Shown piece by piece: positions 59,593 to 64,000 of a stretch of DNA of 64,000 bases (its first letter is position 1; every line of letters begins with the position of its first letter). The stretch lies in NCBI RefSeq assembly GCF_937952055.1, contig NZ_CALFYO010000033.1:1-64000 (forward strand), in the 5' to 3' direction. The position numbers and the translations under genes are program-made. The DNA comes from an uncultured Piscinibacter sp. (GTDB lineage Bacteria > Pseudomonadota > Gammaproteobacteria > Burkholderiales > Burkholderiaceae_C). The notes beneath the pieces are model-generated. The model saw only the letters and a list, made by a program, of their open reading frames with translations, ran no database searches and was not told the origin of the DNA.

Positions 59593-60213
59593 ATGGCGGC
59601 ACACCACGCCCACGCGATGAAGCTCGTCATCCTCGACCGAGACGGCACCATCAACGAGGACCGCGACGACTACGTCAAGTCGCCCGAGGAATGGGTGCCC
59701 ATCCCCGGCGCGCTGGAGGCGATCGCGCGGCTGAATCACAACGGCTGGCACACCGTGGTGGCGACCAACCAGTCCGGCATCGGCCGTGGGCTGTTCGACA
59801 TGGCAACGCTCAACGCGATGCATCTGAAGATGCACCAGATGCTCGCCAAGCATGGCGGCCGCATCGATGCGGTGTTCTTCTGTCCGCACACGCCCGAAGA
59901 CCACTGCGACTGCCGCAAGCCGCAGCCCGGCCTGTTCCGCCAGATCGGCGAGCGCTTCGCGGTCGACCTGACCGAGGTGCAGGTGGTCGGCGACGTGCTG
60001 CGCGACCTGCAGGCCGGCGTCGAGGTGGGCTGCGAACCGCACCTGGTGCGCACCGGCAAGGCCGCTCCCGAGCGCATGGGAGATGCCCAACTGGCAGCGC
60101 TGTGCGCGCAGATCCCGGGCACGCGTGTGCATGCCAGCCTGGACGCCTTCGCCGAGTGGCTGATCGCGCGCGATCGCGCGTCGCGCCCGGTCACCGGCAC
60201 GCTCGACTCATGA
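59593..60213 (+). CDS. gmhB: D-glycero-beta-D-manno-heptose 1,7-bisphosphate 7-phosphatase
   Basis: This 206-aa HAD-type phosphatase has the catalytic DRDGTINEDRDDY (first Asp is nucleophile), TNQSGIGRGLF, the CPHTPEDHCDCRKP zinc-binding loop typical of GmhB, and GDVLRDLQAG. It makes ADP-heptose precursor for lipopolysaccharide core. The start at 59593 immediately follows the glyS stop; MKLVILDRDG at 59617 is an equally plausible start, and no ribosome site decides. ATGA coupling to plsC follows. The anomer is assigned by analogy. Confidence 0.92.
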   Translation: MAAHHAHAMKLVILDRDGTINEDRDDYVKSPEEWVPIPGALEAIARLNHNGWHTVVATNQSGIGRGLFDMATLNAMHLKMHQMLAKHGGRIDAVFFCPHTPEDHCDCRKPQPGLFRQIGERFAVDLTEVQVVGDVLRDLQAGVEVGCEPHLVRTGKAAPERMGDAQLAALCAQIPGTRVHASLDAFAEWLIARDRASRPVTGTLDS

Positions 60214-60962
60214 GCGTGCTGCGTTCGGCCCTCTACGTGGTCTGGCTCGCGCTGACGGTGGTGCCGTGGGCCCTCCTGGTGCTGGTCTACTCGATCTTCG
60301 TGCGCGGCGATCGCCTCTACTGGTTCACCATGATCTGGCTGCGCATGGCGATCTGGGGCGCGCGCGTGATCTGCGGTGTGCGCCATCGCATCCTGGGCTG
60401 GGAGAACCTGCCCGACGGAGCGGTGGTCCTCTGCCCGAAGCACCAGTCGACCTGGGAGACCTTCGCTTTCCCGACGCTGATGCCCAGGCCGCTGTGCTAC
60501 GTGTTCAAGCGCGAGCTGCTGATGATCCCCTTCTTCGGCTGGGCGATGGGCCGGCTGGACATGATCCACATCGACCGCAGTCGCCGCACCGAGGCGTGGA
60601 ACAAGGTGGCCGAGCAGGGCCGGCGCTTCATGGCCGACGGCCACTGGGTGATCATGTTCCCCGAAGGCACGCGCACGCCGCGCGGCAGCCAGGGCCCCTA
60701 CAAGAGCGGTGCCACGCGGCTGGCGGTGACGACCGGCGTGCCCGTGGTGCCGATCGCCGTGACCTCGGCGCGTTGCTGGCCGCGCAAGAGCTTCGTGCTG
60801 CGTCCAGGCGTCATCGACGTCTCGATCGGCAGGCCGATTCCCGCCGAGGGCCGCGAGCCCGACGAGCTGATGCGCGAAGTGGAGCGCTGGATCGAGGCCG
60901 AGATGCGCCGCCTCGACCCCGAGGCGTACGTGCACGAGGCGAAGCCGGCGCCGGCACCGTAA
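60210..60962 (+). CDS. plsC: 1-acyl-sn-glycerol-3-phosphate acyltransferase
   Basis: This 250-aa acyltransferase has an N-terminal membrane region (about 8-30), a catalytic motif with His78 in KHQSTWE (an H-x4-E variant of the usual H-x4-D), VFKRELLMIPFFGWAMG, and FPEGTRTPRGSQGPYKSGAT for phosphate binding. It adds the second acyl chain in phospholipid synthesis. Its ATG overlaps the gmhB stop. The gmhB-plsC-metallopeptidase order is common in Burkholderiales as I recall. Confidence 0.94.
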   Translation: MSVLRSALYVVWLALTVVPWALLVLVYSIFVRGDRLYWFTMIWLRMAIWGARVICGVRHRILGWENLPDGAVVLCPKHQSTWETFAFPTLMPRPLCYVFKRELLMIPFFGWAMGRLDMIHIDRSRRTEAWNKVAEQGRRFMADGHWVIMFPEGTRTPRGSQGPYKSGATRLAVTTGVPVVPIAVTSARCWPRKSFVLRPGVIDVSIGRPIPAEGREPDELMREVERWIEAEMRRLDPEAYVHEAKPAPAP

Positions 60963-60973
60963 ACTTCGCGCTC

Positions 60974-61885
60974 ATGCCGCGCCGCGCCGCACCCGCCTCA
61001 GCCCAGCAGCTCTCGCTGTTCGACGTGGCGGTGCCGGAGCTCTCCGCCCCCGCGACGCCGCCGTCGCCGTCGCCGTCGCCGGCGCCTGCCGCGCCGGCGG
61101 CCGCGCCCGTCACGGCGCCGGCCGCGGCGATCTTCCGCCACCCGCAGGCCGAGCGCGAGATCCGCTTGCGCGAGCACCTCGTGGCCTACGCGCTGCGGCG
61201 GGCGCGGCGCCGCACCATCGGCTTCGTCGTCGGCGCCGAGGGGCTGGCGGTGAACGCACCGCGCTGGGTCGGCATCGGCGACATCGAGGCGGCGCTCCGG
61301 GAGAAGGCCGACTGGATCCTGCGCAAGCTGCGCGAGCAGCAGGATCGCGCACAGCGCCAGTTGCAGGCGCGCATCGACTGGCGCGACGGCGCCGCCGTGC
61401 CCTTCCTCGGCGAGACGGTGATCGTGGTGCTCGACCCGCGCGCCACCGGTGCGCTGCTCAATGCCGATGCGCAGTCGCTGCCGGGCGTGCCGCGACTGAC
61501 GCTGCATGTCGGTCTGCCGCACACCGCACTGCCCGAGCAGATCCGCGACGCGGTGCAGAGCTGGCTGCAGCGCCAGGCCCGCCGAGTCTTCGAGGAGCGC
61601 GTGCGCCACTTCGCCGACAGGCTCGGCGTGCGCTGCACGCGGCTCGCGCTGTCGTCGGCGCAGACGCGCTGGGGCAGCGCCAGCGCCGACGGCTCGATCC
61701 GCCTCAACTGGCGGCTGGTGCACTTCGCGCTGCCGACGATCGACTACGTCGTCACCCACGAGCTCGCCCACCTGCGCGAGATGAACCACAGCCCGCGCTT
61801 CTGGGACGTGGTGCGCTCGGTGATGCCCGACTACGAGCAGGCGCGCGGCCAGCTCAAGGACGACGTGCTGCCGGCGTTCGACTGA
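60974..61885 (+). CDS. YgjP-like M48/DUF45 metal-dependent hydrolase
   Basis: This is a 303-aa protein. The first 55 residues are Pro/Ala/Ser-rich and probably disordered (PSPSPSPAPAAPAAAP). The metallopeptidase domain contains RLALSSAQTRWGSASADGSI and the zinc motif HELAH in YVVTHELAHLREMNHSPRFW, with a third ligand supplied by the following H. Its E. coli relative YgjP is a zinc-dependent protease-like protein. It starts 11 nt after plsC. Native substrates are unknown. Confidence 0.88.
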   Translation: MPRRAAPASAQQLSLFDVAVPELSAPATPPSPSPSPAPAAPAAAPVTAPAAAIFRHPQAEREIRLREHLVAYALRRARRRTIGFVVGAEGLAVNAPRWVGIGDIEAALREKADWILRKLREQQDRAQRQLQARIDWRDGAAVPFLGETVIVVLDPRATGALLNADAQSLPGVPRLTLHVGLPHTALPEQIRDAVQSWLQRQARRVFEERVRHFADRLGVRCTRLALSSAQTRWGSASADGSIRLNWRLVHFALPTIDYVVTHELAHLREMNHSPRFWDVVRSVMPDYEQARGQLKDDVLPAFD

Positions 61886-61969
61886 GCGCATGGCGCGCGG
61901 CGCTTGAGATGCGCCTCGCGGCCTCCATCTGCAGGCCTCCCGGGTCGGTGCCCGGCAGGAGTCGATGCG

Positions 61970-62518
61970 ATGGTGGAAACGGTCACGCTGGTCTCGGCCA
62001 ATCCCTGGTGGTGGGTCCTGGCGATCGCACTGATGGTGGTGGGCGTGGCGGGGGTGATCCTGCCGGTGCTGCCCGGTGCGATCCTCGTGCTCGCCGGCGT
62101 GGTGCTGGGCGCCTGGATCGACGGCTTCGCCAAGGTGTCGGGATGGACGGTGGGCTTCGTCGCGCTGCTCGCCGTGCTCGCCTGGGCGACCGACTTCGTC
62201 GCCGCGCTGCTCGGCGCGAAGAAGGCTGGCGCCAGCCCCGCGGCGGTGGCGGGCGCGGCGATCGGCACGGTGCTGGGCATCCTGATGGGCTTCGTCGGCC
62301 TGCTGTTCATGCCGCTGGCCGGCGCGATGGCCGGCGAATACTGGCACCAGCACCGCCGCAACGGCGGCTTCGCCAGCCCGGCCGAGCACGCGACGGCGGG
62401 CCGCCAGGCGGCGCGTGTCGGCGTAGCCACCTGGATCGGCCAGCTGCTCGGCACCGTGGTGAAGGTGGTGCTGGTCTTCCTGATGATCGGCGTGTTCGCC
62501 GTGGCCTGGCTGGTGTGA
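61970..62518 (+). CDS. DUF456 family membrane protein
   Basis: This is a 182-aa protein with four or five hydrophobic spans. Gly-rich turns VLPVLPGAILVLAGVVLGAW and GAKKAGASPAAVAGAAIGTV, then GLLFMPLAGAMAGEYW, match DUF456. It has no known function; small-molecule or lipid handling is only speculation. The ATG at 61970 has AGGAG 8 nt upstream. It is the last gene of the + strand cluster and converges on the MBL gene with 4 nt between stops. Confidence 0.85.
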   Translation: MVETVTLVSANPWWWVLAIALMVVGVAGVILPVLPGAILVLAGVVLGAWIDGFAKVSGWTVGFVALLAVLAWATDFVAALLGAKKAGASPAAVAGAAIGTVLGILMGFVGLLFMPLAGAMAGEYWHQHRRNGGFASPAEHATAGRQAARVGVATWIGQLLGTVVKVVLVFLMIGVFAVAWLV

Positions 62519-62522
62519 GGCT

Positions 62523-63581
62523 TCAGGCCGGCGAGAAGCGGTAGACGCCGTCCGCCCCGAGTTCGCGCCGCAGCTGCCCGCGCAGCCACAGCGCGTGCAG
62601 GTGGGCAATCGATTCACCCATCGCGAAGGTCGTCTGGTGCAGGTCGAGCGGGCGCCTGAAGAGCACCGGCAGCAGGCTCGCTGCCGTCTGTGGCGCCTGG
62701 ACGCAGGCGGCGCGCAGGTCGGCGAAGCGCTCGTCGTGGTGCGCCACCAGCTGGCCGATGCGCGCGTGCAGGCCGCGGAAGGGCCTGCCGTGCGACGGCA
62801 GCACCAGCGTGCCGGCCGGCAGGGCGCGCATGCGCTCGATCGACGCGAGGTACAGCGGCAGCGGATTCGCCTCCGGCTCGAGGTCGATCACGCTGACGTT
62901 GGTGGAGATGCGCGGCAGCACCATGTCGCCGCTGATCAGCACCCCCAGCGCCTCGCAGTGCAGCGAGATGTGCTCCGGCGCATGGCCATAGCCGGCGTGG
63001 CAGCGCCACGCATGATCGCCGATGCGCAGCACGTCGCCGTCCATCAGCCGGCGAAAGCGCGACGGCACCTGCGGCACCATGCTGGCGTAGTAGTTGCTGC
63101 GCCTGCGCACCTTCTCCACCGCATCGGGGTCGGTCAGTCCGTGGCTGGCCATGAAGGCCGCCGCGCTCTCTCCGCCGAAGCCGGTGGTCGACTGGCTGGC
63201 CAGGCGTGCGGCGTTGAAGTCGGTGGCGCTGATCCACAGACGCACGCCCCAGCGCTCGGTGAGCCAGTGGGCGAGGCCGATGTGGTCGGGGTGCATGTGG
63301 GTGACGATCACGCGCAGCACCGGCAGGCCCTGCAGCTCGTTCGCGAACACCTGCTCCCAGGCGGCGCGCGTGCTGTCGCTGCTGATGCCGCAGTCGACGA
63401 TCGACCAGCCCTCGTGGCCGGCCTCGTCGCGGTCGCGCAGCAGCCACAGGTTGATGTGGTCCAGTGCGAACGGCAGCGGCATGCGCAGCCAGCGCACGCC
63501 GGGCGCCACTTCCCGCGCCGTGCCGGGCTGAGGCAGGGCGTCGCCGAAGGGGTAGTCGAGTTGTCGTTCGTCAGGGTTCAT
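62523..63581 (-). CDS. MBL-fold metallo-hydrolase
   Basis: This is a 352-aa metallo-beta-lactamase-fold protein. THMHPDHIGLAHWLTERWG is the zinc motif, HAGYGHAPEHISLHC the second histidine site, ISGDMVLPRISTN holds the bridging Asp, and LPSHGRPF the last His. A C-terminal helical extension contains QTTFAMGESIAHLHALWLRG, as in the LACTB2/hydroxyacyl-hydrolase branch. It may hydrolyse acyl thioesters, which would suit its divergent pairing with a LiuR-like regulator whose box lies 22 bp from its ATG. The substrate is unproven. Confidence 0.88.
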   Translation of the reverse strand: MNPDERQLDYPFGDALPQPGTAREVAPGVRWLRMPLPFALDHINLWLLRDRDEAGHEGWSIVDCGISSDSTRAAWEQVFANELQGLPVLRVIVTHMHPDHIGLAHWLTERWGVRLWISATDFNAARLASQSTTGFGGESAAAFMASHGLTDPDAVEKVRRRSNYYASMVPQVPSRFRRLMDGDVLRIGDHAWRCHAGYGHAPEHISLHCEALGVLISGDMVLPRISTNVSVIDLEPEANPLPLYLASIERMRALPAGTLVLPSHGRPFRGLHARIGQLVAHHDERFADLRAACVQAPQTAASLLPVLFRRPLDLHQTTFAMGESIAHLHALWLRGQLRRELGADGVYRFSPA

Positions 63582-63602
63582 GGGCGGCCGGCTTCGCTAC
63601 AC

Positions 63603-63618
63603 TTGACGTAAACGTCAA
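63603..63618. promoter_or_regulatory. LiuR-type operator between MBL gene and merR gene
   Basis: TTGACGTAAACGTCAA has perfect 7-bp arms around AA. It is nearly centred in the 57-bp gap between the divergent MBL-hydrolase and MerR-family genes, so one protein could control both. It matches the box at 46581-46596 at 15 of 16 positions. Confidence 0.78.
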
Positions 63619-63638
63619 TCGAGCCAGTGTAAGTCGCC

Positions 63639-64000
63639 ATGCCGCCCCCCGCTGTCGCCCAAGCGTCGTCGAACGCCGGCGTGACCTACACCATCGGCGA
63701 GCTGGCGCGCGAGTTCGACCTGACCACGCGCGCGATCCGCTTCTACGAGGACTGCGGGCTGATCACGCCGCAGCGCAGCGGGCGCAACCGCGTCTACACG
63801 GCGCGCGACCGCACCCGGCTCAAGCTCACGCTGCGCGGCAAGCGCCTCGGCTTGACGCTGGCCGAGGTGAAGGAACTCGTCGACATGTACGAGTCGCCGC
63901 GCGACACCCAGCCGCAGCTGAAGAAATTCCTTGTCGTGCTGACGGCGCATCGCGCGCAGCTCGAGCAGCAGATGGCCGACCTCAACGCCACGCTCGACGA
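63639..64000 (+). CDS. LiuR-like MerR-family regulator (3' end outside window)
   Basis: The 120 visible residues begin MPPPAVAQASSNAGVTYTIG. The MerR winged helix includes ELAREFDLTTRAIRFYEDCG, then LITPQRSGRNRVYTARDRTR and LKLTLRGKRLGLTLAEVKEL. The start of the coiled dimerisation helix follows (HRAQLEQQMADLNATLDE). These features, especially RLKLTLRGKRLGLTLAEVKEL with VDMYE, are those of LiuR, the regulator of leucine/isovalerate catabolism genes, rather than of metal-sensing MerR. Its own promoter holds a matching palindrome. Liu-pathway genes such as isovaleryl-CoA dehydrogenase may lie just beyond the right edge. Confidence 0.88.
   Translation, partial: MPPPAVAQASSNAGVTYTIGELAREFDLTTRAIRFYEDCGLITPQRSGRNRVYTARDRTRLKLTLRGKRLGLTLAEVKELVDMYESPRDTQPQLKKFLVVLTAHRAQLEQQMADLNATLD

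Noticed and set aside
61050..61100. GCCGTCGCC-type short repeats near 61060-61082
   Set aside because: They encode the Pro/Ser linker at the N terminus of the YgjP-like protein and are ordinary low-complexity codons.

Overview
The window is a high-GC bacterial chromosome segment, most probably from the order Burkholderiales (Betaproteobacteria). I infer a Rubrivivax/Leptothrix/Methylibium-like lineage from the gene content: BktB-type thiolase, IcmF, an hslV-STAS-dksA-cobW block, a BCCP-carboxyltransferase fusion, and DksA of the Cys/Thr/Ser/Ala type. Almost every base is coding, genes are packed with ATGA, GTGA or TGATG overlaps, and I see no prophage, insertion sequence, CRISPR array or tRNA. 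It reads as core and metabolic chromosome rather than an accessory island.

Layout. 1-1151: 3' end of a 23S rRNA, a tRNA-free spacer, 5S rRNA and a rho-independent terminator, i.e. the tail of an rrn operon. 1253-6965: acyl-CoA ligase, a conserved hypothetical, a Tat-signal small subunit with a GMC oxidoreductase, and a lipase-like hydrolase. 6890-9519: phenylalanine hydroxylase and 4-hydroxyphenylpyruvate dioxygenase, divergent from an Lrp-type regulator with an inverted repeat between them. 9546-15020: a DUF2855 protein with a complete ABC importer (ATPase, permease, binding protein) and a trailing HDOD gene, divergent from an aldo/keto reductase. 15076-18229: small unknown genes with a long structured leader, an HTH-like protein, purT and a membrane-anchored coiled-coil protein. 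18259-22250: an EF-G paralogue, a YqjD/E/K-like envelope trio and a YHS-domain protein. 22725-27395: a four-gene tripartite efflux operon. 27477-33799: AMP nucleosidase, D-amino acid dehydrogenase, lipid kinase, histone-deacetylase-like amidohydrolase and a VanZ-like membrane protein. 33821-42379: threonine dehydratase divergent from a biotin-carrier/carboxyltransferase fusion, an ABM-domain protein, a NUDIX-MBL fusion, a beta-ketothiolase, a histidine phosphatase and a frameshifted diguanylate cyclase. 42395-46553: ppk2-icmF operon. 46734-48204: a hypothetical gene and coaX. 48323-53972: hslVU, STAS protein, dksA, COG0523 GTPase. 54127-62518: corC-lnt-glyQ-glyS-gmhB-plsC-ygjP-like-DUF456, an envelope and translation cluster on the + strand. 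62523-64000: an MBL hydrolase divergent from a LiuR-like MerR regulator that runs off the window.

How it fits together. Several units serve acyl-CoA and amino-acid catabolism: FadD, BktB, the acyl-CoA carboxyltransferase fusion, IcmF, PhhA/HppD, DadA and threonine dehydratase. The most informative regulatory link is a near-identical palindrome (TTGACGTATACGTCAA and TTGACGTAAACGTCAA) in front of ppk2-icmF and in front of the LiuR-like merR gene, which suggests that the regulator at the right edge controls the branched-chain acyl-CoA mutase operon 17 kb away.

I did not find a clearly novel multi-gene system. The best leads are small-scale: the shared LiuR-type boxes, a 15-bp perfect inverted repeat forming mirror-image divergent promoters (34817-34854), a hairpin that masks a ribosome-binding site (21495-21519), a pentanucleotide repeat that breaks a GGDEF gene (41699-41713), a 290-nt leader with an 11-bp perfect stem (15577-15609), and the DUF2855-ABC operon of unknown substrate.
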